Shown: positions 11,000 through 23,430, counted from the stretch's first letter. The stretch: 64,000 nt of DNA from Gaeumannomyces sp. JS-464 (GCA_002197995.1 NGZR01000002.1:9362001-9426000); one strand, 5' to 3'. Numbers and translations: made by a program. Notes: generated by a model not told the origin, from the sequence alone.

Positions 11000-12350
11000 T
11001 TTAATTTAAAAGCTTTTTTCGGGCTTTTTTTCCCTTCGCGCTATTTGCTAAAGCTGCCCCTTTTTAAATCCCGCGAAAAGCGGTATCGTTTTTCCTTTTT
11101 AAATCCTCGGGCTTAAAAGCGATCCGCTATTTTCCTTCGTTATTATACTCGAGCTTCGTAGTTTTAAATATACAAATGCTTCGTAATTTCCAAAAATACC
11201 ATCCGGTAACCTTTTTATTAAATTAATATATGGCATATAATTCGTTATAATAGCCCGTCCAGCTAAACGCTATTTTAAAATACAGCTTTTTTTATATCGA
11301 GCTTTTTTACGTTTGCTAAAAGTTCGCTATTTAGCGGTTATTATTCCGCTAAAAGCAATTGGCTTTTATATAGCCAGTTTGGCCGTATTTAAAACACTTC
11401 CCGTTTTTCGGGTTTTATTTTTGTTTTTTTTGCTACCCTTATTACTAGTAAGCGGCTTTCGCATTAAAGTTTATAAAGTTTAAATGCGTTTCGTAAGCCG
11501 TAATAGGTTGCTGCTTAGCCTTTTTCTGGTTAGCTTTATTAGTTTATGCCGCTTTTTTAAAACCATATCCTTTTTTTTCCTATTGCCGTTCGTATAGCCT
11601 ATCGCTAATGCGAACCGCGTTTTTAACGTAATTCGTAAAAAACTTCGGGCAATTTTGCTTTACGAGTTTATCTTTTACGTTTTCGCGTAACCCGTTATAA
11701 AAGTGCAGTATTAACGTAGCGTTGTTTTAATTAAGCTTAATATTAATCCGTTAAAAGTCCGCTGCGTATTTAGCTGCAAACCTTCGTTGTTTAAAAGCTA
11801 GCAAGTTTTTTTCCGCGATTCGGGTTTCGTCGATTATACCGAACACTTTTCCGACCTTCCTTTCGAAGGTTTCGAAATTAGCGAAAATAAGCTTAGTGGT
11901 TTTTTGGCTATTTTTATACCTTTTAAAGTAATTATTCCAGGTTAGCTAAACTATTCTTTATTTGCCGTTTAACCTAATAGCAACGTAAGTAACCTTTTAT
12001 TCCTCGCTTACGAATTGCTATTCGTAAAATTTAAAATAGCTTTTACATTCGATAAAAAACGTTTTAAACTTGCCGTCCTCCTTTTCGTAAAAATCCGGGG
12101 ACGAAAACTTATACGCTTTAACCGCGATAAGCGTTTCGAAAGATAGCAATTTCGTGGTAAATTGCTTTATTTCGGCTTAGCTTTTGGCGATTTCCTTTTT
12201 TATAAATTTAAAAAGGCTAGCCGTATTAGCAGCTTCGTCGAAATTGTACTTAACACCGTTAAAGGTAAAAACCGTGGTTTTTTCCTTTTTAAGCTTTTTA
12301 TTGCTGCTCGCTATAGCTATACTATCCTCCTTTTAATAAGGTATTAAATA
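11000..12350 (-). pseudogene. gag remnant of gypsy copy 1
   Basis: Minus-strand sequence collinear with the gag of copy 2 (16640-17640). The nucleocapsid knuckle near 11354-11396 reads CFKYGQTGYIKANC: both the second Cys (to Tyr) and the His (to Tyr) are lost by G-to-A and C-to-T changes. It is too decayed to define a start. Confidence 0.65.
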
Positions 12351-12363
12351 AAATTAGTTAAAA

Positions 12364-12812
12364 TGTTACAATTAGGGGTTTGCTTTTAAGGTAAGGCATT
12401 TTTAAAGTGGAAAAAACAGTATCGCTAATTTAGTTAACAAGGGAATACGTAATTTAAAAGGACAATTTAATTGCTTGCTTTAAGGGATGTTTAGGAGCTA
12501 ATTTAGGTTAACTAATGCCGAAGTTTTAATTAAAGCTATTTTAAAACAATAGGAAATCCATCCTTTATATACACGTTGCTTTTTGCTTTATATTAGGTTA
12601 AATTTATAACTTTGCCACAAATTTATAAATCCTTTTTAAATTTGTTATTTTGTTATAAATCCACAAATCCTTTTTTGGATTTATTACTTTGTTATAAATC
12701 CACAAATCCTTTTTGGTTTACGTAACTCCACGTAACCGAAGCGGGGCGAAAGCACCACTTTAAAGCCCTTTCCTGCTTTGCTATCCTAAAAGCTTGCATG
12801 CTGGTTGTAATA
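12364..12812 (-). repeat. 5' LTR of gypsy copy 1
   Basis: 449 bp, begins TGTTACAATT and ends GTAATA (from GTAACA by RIP). It is followed by the ACGCG target duplication at 12813-12817 and then by resumed LINE sequence. Confidence 0.88.
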
Positions 12813-14100
12813 ACGCGGCGTAAAAAAAAAGTAGTTTCCCAAAGCTTAAACCCGGCCACTTGCGTATAAAGGGATATAATTCACGATATACGCTTTTAAT
12901 AGTCGACGCCGGTTTCGAAAAGCTTAACGTTTACCGGTTTGTGCTTTATTTAGGCTTCCATTTCCTCCCGAATTAATTTATCCGATACCGGGACGCATTG
13001 TCCAAAGCCGTTGGTTAAAAAGGTAAAGCAGCCGGAAATTACGTAGTTATATTAAATTTCGGGCTTTTCGATCTTTTCGGCGTTATATAAACGGCTTAGT
13101 TCGAATCGGTGCTGCAAAAGCCGGCTTTAAATATCGGCCGTTTTTGCTTTTAACACGAACCCGGTAAAAGATCGGTACGCTTCCGGGACATCGGCCGTCG
13201 TAAACGGCAGGTCCCTATTATCGGCAAAGGCTTTGCGAATGTTAAAGCCCGTTTGTTAGTTAGCTTAAGCCTGCTGTTTTTCCGAAATCCTAACGAACAC
13301 CCGGAAGTTGGCTTTAAGGCTTATTAGTAAACGGGGTGCCCGGGTTTAAGGCGTACGGCCCCGAAAAGCCTGTGCGGGTTGTTAAGGTTATTAATGGCCC
13401 TCCTGGGCCACCGACGCGTAAATGGCCGAAGGCGCGCGTTACGAGGGCCCCGGGGCCCCGTATAAGCTTTTTTCCTTTTCGGCCGGCGTAAGTAAGCCGA
13501 AAAAGCTTATTTAGCGTAATCGATAAAGCAATTTTTCTAGCCGTTAACTTTGGGGATTGCTTCCGCCGAAAAGGAGGCAATGCCGGCGTTAATAAATCGG
13601 GCTAACGTGGCGCAAATTAAAGCCGTTTGTTATTATTTGCGGCTATAGCTCGCAATAATTTCCTCCGCGGCTGCCGCGGCCAACCCAATAAGTGGGCGCG
13701 TACACCGGCGTTAGGGGAAAAGGGGAAGGGCACTTGTGCCGGTGCTGCCGTCGTGGGAGCCTTCCTAGCTTTAATCGGGCCCTATTAAGTGTTGCTAATT
13801 TCGCAACGGGAACGGCGTAATCGGGTGCGCTAACTCGCGGGGGGGCCCGGGTGGCAGCGACGCGTTTTTCCGGGCCGTTAGGCCGACGAGAAGGGCGCGC
13901 GCCACCCTATTAGCCGAAAAGGGGGGGTATTAGCAACGGCATATTACCGTCGTTAACGCCGTTAGCGGGCGTGGTTATTAATGTTAAGTCGCTAATTGGC
14001 GGGTGTTAAAGATTTGTATGCAATTTGGCAGTGTGCACTAATAGCGCAATGCCAAAAATTGGGGAATTCGAGGAAGGTAAGGGAGTTCGACGAGAAAAAG
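12813..14100 (-). mobile_element. RIP-mutated LINE copy C, second segment (ORF1 and 5' end)
   Basis: Collinear with 59370-60645 of LINE copy A, again with mostly C-to-T and G-to-A differences. It corresponds to the ORF1 region (proline-rich N-terminal part at about 13300-13700) and the 5' untranslated end, which ends near CCAAAAATTGGGGAATTCGA (14052-14071). Joined conceptually to 1-3678, it restores the usual LINE order around a single ACGCG. Confidence 0.85.
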
Positions 14101-14107
14101 AAAAAAA

Positions 14108-14530
14108 AAAGTATATTTAACGTTAACTAGTTGGGATTTACTAGTTTTTGCCTTTTAAAAGGCATATAACGTGCTAGCGCTACTTAAGCTTAACACGAGG
14201 CTATATGTTGCTATTAAAGCGGTTAATAAATTAAACCATAGGGCAAGCTAGCACAAAAAAAAAAAAAAAAAAAAAAGGAAGGCTTACCCAAAGCACACGG
14301 AGTTCGGGCCGCATTTCGGCGCTTTGTGTTAGTAAGCGGGCAATTGGCAAAAGGGCGAATATACGCTAAGGCGTTATAAGCGCTGCGGGCGGCGTAATAA
14401 GCGCCGCGGGTGGTAAAAAAACGCAGTCGGCCGGCAAAATGCCGGAAAAAAAGTAAAACCGGGTGTAAGCGGAAAGGATTACAATGGTCCCTTTTTAAAG
14501 CCCGGCCGAAAAAAGAAAATTCGAAGGCTA
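14108..14530 (-). mobile_element. 3' terminal fragment of another LINE copy (copy D), RIP-mutated
   Basis: Starting with TATATTTAACGTTA it matches the LINE 3' end at 54488 onward and 60680 onward, including the stretch that holds AAGCGCTGCGGGTGGTA in copy A. It follows directly on the 5' end of copy C, the same head-to-tail relation seen between copies A and B. Similarity fades at about 14520-14540. It contains an A run at 14255-14277. Confidence 0.75.
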
Positions 14531-16119
14531 AAAGGCTTAATTTTAACCCTGTATGCTTTTATATGTTTAAACGCGTGTTAACGATAGGCTTCGTAGGTGC
14601 GTGTTAACGATAGGTATCGTAAGTACGTATAATCGACTTAAAAAAAGTCGCGAAAATGGCGGAGGGACTTGGCGGCCGGGCTAATGCCATTCCCAGCCCG
14701 GCGTTAAGCCAATTTTACGCGTGCGTGCTTAAACAAAAGCTTAAGCAAGCTAATTTTACGCCGAGCGTATCGTTAGGATACGGTCGACCGAAAAGGAATC
14801 GCGTGTATGTACGACCGAAAGGGTCGCGTGTGTGGCGGGGGACGGCGGCGGCCGGGCCGGCTATTCGTTTAATGTGTTTTAACTGCTTACCGGTTTGCAA
14901 TTTTTTTGTGCATTTCGAAATCGTTTCGGCTTAGTGCGCGAAGCGAAAGCGAAAAGGAAGTCGAAAGGCAGTTAGCCTAATAATGCGCGGAAGTTAAAGC
15001 AATCCGATTATCGAAGGTTTCGGCGCGCGCGAAGCGCGTTTTGGGCTGTAAAAGGTGCAGGCTTTTTTATTAGCTGGTAATAGGCACCCCGAACCTTTGC
15101 CAGCTTACTTTTTTTGCATTTTTAACTTAGTTGCGTCGTCGTCGTCGTTATTAAAAAAACGCCGGCGAACGCGGGTAAAATAAAGCTAATTAGTTTGTTA
15201 GCGCTTATATAGCGTTTTCGATTTATTTTAGTAAAACCAGTATTAAAAATAGCCGGGCTTTTTTAACGGCCACTAATAGTAGGTTTGTTAAAAAGAATTT
15301 TTCGAAGGAAGGTGCAAAAGTTTAACGAAATTAATTAATTGGCAAACTTTTGGAAGTACTTTTTTAACCAAGGCGTAATTACTTTTATATTCCGTTAATA
15401 GGATGTTTTAATAAAAAATGCCTTAACTTAGTGTGTTTTGTATGGATTTAAACTTTTAGTAAAAATATTATTTTTTATCGTTATATTTTGCAGCTTTTCT
15501 TACCGCGTGGTTAAAACTAGCCCAAATTATACGAAAGTTAGTAAGTTATATTTTAACATTTAATTTTAACTTTAAAGCGGGTAATATATAATCGCTTATT
15601 TTTAAACGTTAATAATTTTTCTTTTCGGAAAGTACTAAGCGGGAGTGTGCAAAGCTAAGCTCTTTTTAACGTTTATAAAAAAACAATAGTTAATATTAGT
15701 CGTTTAACCTTTTTAAAAAAAACACGCAATGCCCGTTTTTAGCATACAATTTTATTGGCGGAAAAAAGGAAAAAGTTTACGTACGAATTGCAAATAACAA
15801 CTGCTAAACCTTTGGATCGGTATATTAGTAAATCGACTAGCAGGGTGTTTTATCGGCTTTAACTACCAGCATTAAAAGGTTGCTTACGAAATGAACGTTA
15901 TTATAATATTAATTGCTTTACAAGTTTATCGTTTAGCAAAAAGTGTAAAGCTTTTATTAATTTATGCAAACCTTTATCGGAATTGTAAAAGGTACTTTTC
16001 GTAAAACCTTTAACTGAAATTTACTAAAAACATAAATGGCTAATTATTTGCTTAAACGGGTATTAAATTTGCATGCACCGCCTTTTTAACCGAGCGCTAA
16101 CGCAAATACGGGATAAAAG
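14531..16119. other. Unassigned transposon-like debris
   Basis: No domain was recognised. 14567-14625 holds a 28-bp tandem duplication around GTTAACGATAGG. 14650-14940 is GC-richer with an open plus frame of 92 codons but no recognisable motif, and from 15100 to the LTR the sequence is AT-rich and RIP-like. It is probably another degraded element. Confidence 0.5.
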
Positions 16120-16569
16120 TGTTACGACTAGCATGCAAGCTTTTAAAACAGCAAGGCAAAAGGGGGCCTCGAAGTGGTGCCCTTCGCCCCGCCCCGGTTA
16201 CGTAAAGTCACGTAAACTAAAAAGGATTTGTAAATTTGTAACAAAGCAATAAATTTAAAAAAGGATTTGTGGATTTATAACAAAGTAATAAATTTAAAAA
16301 AAATTTGTGGATTTATAACAAAGCTATAAATTTAACCTAATATAAGGTAAAAAGCAGCGTATATATAAAAAATGGATTTCTTATTGTTTTAAATAGTTTT
16401 AATTAAAGCTTCGGCATTAATTAACCTAAATTAGCTTTTAAATATCTTTTAAGGCAAGCAATTAAATTGTTTTTTTAAATTACGTGTTTTTTTATTTACT
16501 AGCACTAGCGATACTGTCCTTTCCACCTTCGAAATGCCTTACTTTAAAAGCAAACCTTTAATTGTAACA
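16120..16569 (+). repeat. 5' LTR of gypsy copy 2
   Basis: 450 bp, begins TGTTACGACTAGCATGC and ends AATTGTAACA; the same family as the copy 1 LTRs, with the internal tandem units seen at about 16215-16330. Confidence 0.9.
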
Positions 16570-16639
16570 TTTTAACTAATTTTGTTTAATACCTCGCTAA
16601 AAGGAAAACAGTATAGCTATAACGAGTAATAGCAAAAAG

Positions 16640-17640
16640 CTTAAAAAGAAAAAAACCACGGTTTTTACTTTTAACGGTGTTAAGTATAACTTCGACGAAG
16701 CCGCTAATACGGCCAGCCTTTTTAAGCTTATAACGGACGAAATCGCTAAAAGCTAAGCCGAAATAAAACAACTTACTACGAAATTGGTATCTTTTAAAAC
16801 ATTTATCGCAATTCGAGCGTACAAATTCCCGTTTTTGGATTTTTACGAAAAAAAAACGGTAAATTTAAAACGTTTTTTACCGAATGCAAAAGCTATTTTA
16901 AATTTTACAAATAGCAATTCGTAAGCGAAAAGCAAAAAATCGCTTACGCTATTACCAAATTGGACGGCAAAATAAAAAAAGGGTTTTTAATTTAAAAAAA
17001 ATAAACTATTTTAAAAGGTATAAAAATAGCTAAAAAGCTACCAAAATCATTTTCGCTAATTTCGAAACTTTCGAAAGGAAAATCGGAAAAATGTTTAAAA
17101 TAATCGACGAAATTCGAATCGCCAAAAAAAAACTGCTAATTTTTAAATAGCAAAAAGCTATAACTAAATACGTAACGGACTTTTAACGGATTAGTATTAA
17201 GCTTAATTAAAACGACGCTACGTTAATATTGCACTTTTATAACGGGTTACGCGAAAACGTAAAAAACGAACTCGCAAAGCAAAATCGCTTAAAAATTTTT
17301 ACGAATTACGTTTAAAACGCGGTTCGCATTAGCGATAAACTGTACGAACGATAATTAAAAAAAAGGATATGGTTTTAAAAGTGCGATATAAAATAATAAG
17401 GCTAATTAAAAAAAAGCCAAATAGCAACCTATTACGGTTTACGAAACGCATTTAAACTTTATAAATTTTAATGCGAAAGCCGCTTACTAGCAATAAAAGC
17501 AGTAAAAAAAGCAAAAATAAAACCCGAAAAACGGGAAATGTTTTAAATACGGCCAAACTAGCCATATAAAAGTTAATTGCTTTTAGCGGGATAATAACTA
17601 ACAAATAGCGAACTTTTAACGAACGTAAAAAAGCCCGACA
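16640..17640 (+). pseudogene. gag remnant of gypsy copy 2
   Basis: The plus strand shows a degraded capsid region (for example KRFFTECKSYFKFYK near 16870) and, at 17539-17580, CFKYGQTSHIKVNC. In an intact C-X2-C-X4-H-X4-C knuckle the fourth residue is Cys; TGC has become TAC, a G-to-A change in RIP context. Many stops make it non-functional. Confidence 0.75.
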
Positions 17641-20600
17641 TAAAAGGAATTATGTTTTAAAATGGCGTTTAGCTGGACGTGTTATTATAACGAATTATAT
17701 GCGATATATTAATTCGATAAAAAGGTTACCGGATAATATTTTCGGAAATTTCGAAATATTTGCATATTTAAAATTATAAAGCTTAAATACGATAATAAAG
17801 GAAAGTAACAGGTCGTTTTCGGGCTAAAAAATTTGGAGGAAAAAAACGACGCCGTTCCCCGCCGGGCTTAAAAAAAGGCGATTTTAGCAAACGAGTTAAA
17901 AAAAAAGGTAAAACCCGAAAAAACCTTTAAACTAAACACACCTTTTTTAAAAATCGGAAAACTTCGATACTAATACCGAAATAAATTAAAACGGTTAAAC
18001 CTTCGAAATAGCCGAGTTTTAAAAATGCGTAAAAGGTTTAAATAACGCGGCTTTTGTATTTATAATCCGCGAAAGCTGGAAAAACTAACGCGTTTTTACG
18101 CTACTCGACGTGTTTAAATGCTTTTAAAACGTTAAAATCCCAAAACACTTAAATGGCTTATTATATTACGCCATTTTAACGAACGGAAATAATAGCTAAC
18201 CTTTATCGTAATTTAACGATTAACAAAAAGTTAAATACGCTGGTTACCGGTTTAATAACGTAAACGAGCTAAAAAAGGCTACGTTAAAACCCGAAAACCA
18301 TTTTAGCGTTAACTTAAAACACCCCGGACATTTATACCTTTTTTAAGCAAAATACATTTACGAGGAATGCAAATTTTATTTACAACCCAAGTTTAAATAC
18401 GATTTTTTTCTACGGAAATTAGGAAGCGAGCTAAAAGTTAAACCCCGTTTAGCATTTTAATTACCACGATAAAAGCTAACCCGGATCGGCAAATTTACCG
18501 CAGTTTTTAAACCTAACGAACGGTACCCGATATTATGCGTTATTAAAACGCTCGATTAAAAAAAATGCGAAATTGCGGAATGCAAAAAACATATAGCATA
18601 AAAAGCGAAAGCTTAATATTAAAAAATCGCCCGAACGTACGTACCGTTTAAACCGGATAAAAAGACAAATATACGGTATTCGTTCTTTTTACTAAAAAAC
18701 TAAAAAAAACTACCTAAACGGAAAGCACGGAATGGAAAAAAGAAAAAGCCGATAAAAACCCTCGCAATAGCAAAATCGAATTAACCGTACGACTTATTAA
18801 CATTTCGAATAAAATATTAAAAGAAAAAGGTTAAAATAATAATCGATTGCGAAGCATAAAGCGATTACGTATTGTTATAAGCGGTTAAACGGTATAAAAT
18901 CCCTATAAAACGAAAACATTAACCGTACTAATTAAAACGGTCGAAAAAATACTTATCGCTTATAATAAAAAATAAATCGACTGAAAAACGCGGCTAGTAA
19001 TATTACGCATTCGAAATAAGAAAAACGTTACTATTATATTAAATAAATTGGATATAAAAAAAGGAAATGTGATTTTCGAAATCTTTTAATTTAAAAAAAA
19101 TAACCCGCGGATAAATTAAACTACCGGTTAAGTTTAATAAGAAAAACTACGAGTAATTAAAACGGTTTACTAATTACAAACCCCAAACCGTAAGCATAAA
19201 AAGCAACGAAAAAAGGTTATAACGGTAATAAAACTTGGCAATTTACTTTTGCATTTAGCATTAACAAATACGCGATTATCCAAAGTGGAAAGCAACCAAA
19301 ATAACCTAACCAATATTAAAAAACGGCTAGCGAATATTCCGAAAAAATACCACAAATACGAAAAATTGTTTCGAAAAAACCTAAAAAAACGTGCTTTTCG
19401 AATATAAACCGTTCGATTTAAAAATTAAACTTAAACCAAAAACACAGCTTAAATACCAAAAGTTATACCAACTTAACTTTTAATAATAAAAGTTTAAAAA
19501 ATAACTAAAAAAACCTAAAAAATACATTAAAAAGAAATACTAAAGAAAAAAATACATTAAATTTTCCGATTTTTTAGTAAAATACGGATTTTATAAAGAA
19601 AAAAAAACAGGACGGAGCGAATATGCATCGATTACCGACCGTTAAATAAAACTACTATTAAAAATCGGTATTTTTTGCTTTTTATTAACGAATTACGAAA
19701 TAAGCTCGGCAAAGCTTAGTATTTTACGATTTTAAATTTACGAAAAGCATATAGCTTAATACGAATTAAAAAAGGCCAAAAATGGCTTACGGCTTTTAAA
19801 ATAAAGTTTAAATGCTATAAATTTTTAATAATAACCTTCGGGTTTACCAACGCATTAGCTAGGTTTTAAAAAATAATTAACCATATATTGCGCAAATATT
19901 TTAACGTTTTCGTTTTCGCGTATTTAAACGATATCCTAATTTTTTCGAAAACGATGGAAAAATATAAGCAGCACGTATATAAAGTACTTTAAAAGCTGCT
20001 TAATGCAAAGCTTTTTATTAAACTAAAAAAGTGCGAATAGCATTTGCAAAAAGTCGCTTTTTTAAAATTCGTGGTTATATTTAAATAAGTTTGCATAAAA
20101 CTTAAAAAAGTCGAAAAAGTTAAAAAATGGCTTATATTTAAAAACGTTACGGAAATACGAAAGTTTTAAAATTTTTAAACTTTTATAAACGGTTTATCCG
20201 TAATTATAGCAAAATCGCTATATTATTTACGTACTTTACTAAAAATAACCACTAATTTTATTGGAAAAAGTAAAAAAAAAAGCTTTTAAACAATTACGGA
20301 ACGCCGTGTTAAACAAGCTAATATTAATACTTTTAAACTTAAAAAAACCCTTCGAAGTTAAAACCGACGCGTCGGATTACGCGATCGGCGGCTAATTCGG
20401 ATAACGAAACGATTAAAAACGGTTGCATTTTGCGCGTTTTTTTCGCAAAAGCTAAATAAATTTAAATTAAATTACCAAATTTACGATAATAAACTTTTAA
20501 CAATCGTTTAAGCATTTAAAAAATGGCGATTACACTTTTATAAAGCGAAGTATTAAATTATAATATATACGGATTATAAAAACTTAACACATTTTATTAT

Positions 20601-22282
20601 AAGCAAAAACCTAAACAAACGATAAATCCGTTAAAGCAAGTTTTTGCAAAACTACAATATCCGGATTAAATACCGGAAAAGGTCGGAAAACGGCCGGGCG
20701 AACGTTTTAAATTAACGACCGGATTATTAAGTTGCAATACTTAAAAAAAATACAAGTAATTTTAACGGAAAAACTAAACAGATTTTTAATTTCGGCATAA
20801 AGGATGCTCGCTAAAACGGTTCGGTAAAAAAAAGTTTAAACCTTAAAAAAATCTAATAGGTTTATAGCCAATTGGCATATAGCTATTAAAGCGTAACCAA
20901 AACGTAAAAACGGTTATAATAATATTACGGGTTTGTAAAAACTTAAGCCGAAATATAAAACGCAATTAAAAATTGCAAAAGCTGCGTTAAAAACAAAGCC
21001 AGCAAGCATAAGCCTTATAAGCTTTTACAGCCATTGCCAATACCGAGCGAAATATAGCAAAAAGTTACTATAAATTTCGTTATTAAACTTTCCCAATTTA
21101 AAAAACCGATAACGAAAGTTAAATACGATAATATATTGGTAATAATAGATAAGTTTACCAAATACGCTTTATTTTTACCATATAAAAAAAGCAACAACGT
21201 TATAAAATTAGCGTACGTTTTTATTAAGCATGTAATAGCGGAATACGGCACGCCGAACCGTTTAATTACGGATAAAAACAAGCTATTTATAAGCAAGTTT
21301 TGAAAAAGGCTTACGAGTAGGCTAAAAACGGAGCACTTTTTATTTATAACCTACCACTTTTAAACAAATAAACAAATAAAACGGATAAATTAAACCATAA
21401 AGCAATATTTACGTTATTACGTTAATTATAAATAAAGCGATTAGGTATAACTATTCCTTATAACTTAGTTCGCTTATAACAATTTAGCTTATAAAAACAT
21501 AAAAACGATACCGTTTTTTACGAATTACAGGTTTACGTTAACAGCGTATAAAAAACCTAAAGTAAAAAAGCATGCCTTAATAGCGGGAAATACAAATAAC
21601 AAAGCTTATTAAACTATATAAATACTTTTAAGCAAAGCTAAAAAAGCTACGGCACCGTATAGCTATTTAAGCAAACAAAAAAAGGATCGAAAAACCGACT
21701 TTTAAAAAAAGGGATAGCGTTTATCTTTTTCGACGAAATATTAAACCGAAACGACCGAGCGATAAATTAAACTATAAAAAACTAGGACCGTTTAAAATAT
21801 TAAAAAAGGTTTCGAACGTAAATTATAAACTCCGATTACCGCTAACTATAAAATCCCACCCGGTTTTTTATATTTCCTTATTCGAACTAGCGCTACCGGG
21901 CTTTAAAAGCGACGAATTAGTAAAAGTCGACTTAAAATAAAAGTACGAAATTAAAAAAATTTTAAACTATAAGCTAAAAAACAAGCTTAAAAAGTACTTG
22001 GTTAAATGGAAAAGGTACGGCTATAAGGAAAACACGTGGGAAAAAAAAAACCAATTTTATAAATTGCTAAAAAGCTTTAACGGAATACCGATAAAAGCAC
22101 TTATAAAGAAGTTAGCAAAAGCAAAAATAGCTAAAAACCCGATCGCCGACGCGTCGATAATCGGATTCCTAACAACGGTCGCATTAAAAGCCGAACCTAA
22201 AACTTCCGGCCAATTGGGTAAAGTACGCTACCATTGCGCTATACGATTTATAAAAGTTATTAAGGAAGTTATAATTTACTAG
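17640..22282 (+). pseudogene. pol remnant of gypsy copy 2 (RT, RNase H, integrase, chromodomain)
   Basis: The domain order on the plus strand is clear. The RT box at 19921-19941 reads YLNDILI (expected YLDD). RNase H near 20360 reads FEVKTDASDYAIGG. An integrase zinc-finger remnant (IKNCKSCVKNKASKHK) lies near 20960-21010. The integrase core at 21120-21300 has KYDNILVIIDKFTKYALF and AEYGTPNRLITD. The chromodomain at about 21980-22070 reads YLVKWKRYGYKENTWE. The last open stretch, 21998-22282, runs past the chromodomain into the tRNA-like module. Stops elsewhere come from RIP. Confidence 0.88.
22177..22248 (-). tRNA. 72-nt tRNA-like module, antisense to gypsy copy 2
   Basis: On the minus strand the 5' acceptor AATCGTA pairs with the 3' TGCGACC once two G-to-A changes are allowed. 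Next come TA, a D-arm with stem GCGC/GCGT and A-box TAGCGCAATGG, and a T-arm TTAGG-TTCGGCT-TTTAA whose stem fits RIP of CCTAA. The length of 72 nt is that of a tRNA. The anticodon stem does not pair convincingly. The homologous module in copy 1 is at 4800-4869. Confidence 0.58.
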
Positions 22283-22319
22283 GTTAAAAAAAAAGCAGGT
22301 CCAGGTTAGGATAACTTCG

Positions 22320-22830
22320 AACGCTTGCCAATCGGGAAAAACGGCAAAAGCTACGGACGGTTTAGGCCGCGAAGCAGCCTGGTAAGCCGCCTGGTCGGCC
22401 TCCTCCCGTTTAACACGTTCCAATTCCTTTACAGCGTTAATGCCGCGCCGAAGCGCGCGCATTTTCTTTTTAAACCACTTTTTTTTGCGTTTTTAAACGT
22501 TTAATACGAGCGTTAGCAGCGAAAAGCTCCCGTTTTACGGCATAGCGCTTTTCCTTTTTTGCTTTTAGCTCGGCCTTTAATATTGCGTATTATTTCCTAA
22601 TTCCTCGGAACTGCGTAAAAAAAAGGCTTAAAATATCGCAACCCGAGCGATTCCGATTAAAGCATTCCACGTATCGCGATAAGTTTTAAAAAAAGGCTTT
22701 ACATTTTTCACGTTTTAAAACTTCGTAATAAAAAAAGCAAAAAGGCATTTCGATAGGAGAAGAAAGAATTTAAGCAAGCAAGTTTTTACGTTAAAGGGTT
22801 TTTTTCGCAAAAAAACGTTTTCGCACTTAA
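22320..22830 (-). pseudogene. Antisense ORF of gypsy copy 2
   Basis: Homologue of 4246-4715, in the opposite orientation to pol. The best preserved part (22320-22462) reads MRALRRGINAVKELERV then KREEADQAAYQAAS; upstream positions match the cysteine cluster and charged helix of copy 1 but are more damaged. Conservation of the same frame in two RIP-mutated copies indicates an ancestral coding gene convergent with pol. Function unknown. Confidence 0.65.
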
Positions 22831-22953
22831 CTAAACATTTTGTTAAAATAAAAAGGGGATAAAAAATGGTAAAAAAGGAAAGTACTTACCATTAATAAAA
22901 AGCGGGGCGATAAAATATAACTAAAGGGATTTGGCTTAAAAAGGGGGACCTAA

Positions 22954-23430
22954 TATTACGACTAACATGCAGGCTTTTAGGAAAGCAAAACGGGAAAAGC
23001 CTTAAATAATGCCTTTACTTCGCATTAAAATACGTGAAATTACGTAACCTAAAAAGGATTTATAAATTTGTAGTAGCTAAAAGATAAAGCGATAAATTCG
23101 AAAAGGATTTGTAAATTTGTAATAGCTAAAAAACAAAACGATAAATCCGAAAGGGATTTATAAATTTGTGGTAAGCCAAAAATAAAGCTATAAATTTAAA
23201 AATTACTAAAAAAAGGCAACGCGTATATAAAAAATGGATTTCCTATTATTTTAAGTAGTTTAATTAAAGCTTCGGCATTAGTTAACTTAAGTTAGCTTTT
23301 AGGCATCCCCTAGGGCAAGCAATTAAATTGTCCTTTTAAATTACGTATTCCTTTGTTTACTAGCACTAGCGATACTGTCCTTTCCTCCCTCGAAGTGCTT
23401 TACTTTAAAAGCAAACCCTTAATTGTAACA
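22954..23430 (+). repeat. 3' LTR of gypsy copy 2
   Basis: About 477 bp, begins TATTACGACTAACATGC (TG altered to TA) and ends AATTGTAACA. Longer than the 5' LTR because of differences in the internal tandem units (23040-23190). Confidence 0.85.

Larger units (their letters stand above)
3679..12812 (-). mobile_element. Ty3/gypsy chromovirus, copy 1, RIP-mutated, coding strand minus
   Basis: A 9.13-kb LTR retrotransposon bounded by LTRs of about 450 bp that begin TGTTA and end TAACA (RIP-altered), with an ACGCG target duplication. Without the 1.68-kb internal insertion it is about 7.45 kb, close to copy 2 (7.31 kb). Reading on the minus strand the order is gag with a zinc knuckle, reverse transcriptase, RNase H, integrase and chromodomain, the order of Ty3/gypsy chromoviruses. 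All reading frames are broken by RIP. It sits inside the LINE at 1-3678/12813-14100, so it is younger than that LINE but older than, or contemporary with, the RIP activity. Confidence 0.92.
16120..23430 (+). mobile_element. Ty3/gypsy chromovirus, copy 2, RIP-mutated, coding strand plus
   Basis: 7.31 kb, inverted relative to copy 1 and collinear with it. LTRs lie at 16120-16569 and 22954-23430. Between them come gag with a damaged zinc knuckle, RT, RNase H, integrase and chromodomain, then an antisense ORF and a tRNA-like module. The 5-bp flanks differ (AAAAG before the left LTR, TATTA after the right one), and the right flank is Harbinger sequence while the left is not. The copy may therefore be a product of recombination or have lost its original flank. 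Confidence 0.92.

Noticed and set aside
14656..14934. 92-codon plus-strand ORF in a GC-richer patch
   Set aside because: No recognisable domain, both strands open, surrounded by transposon debris; left as unassigned.
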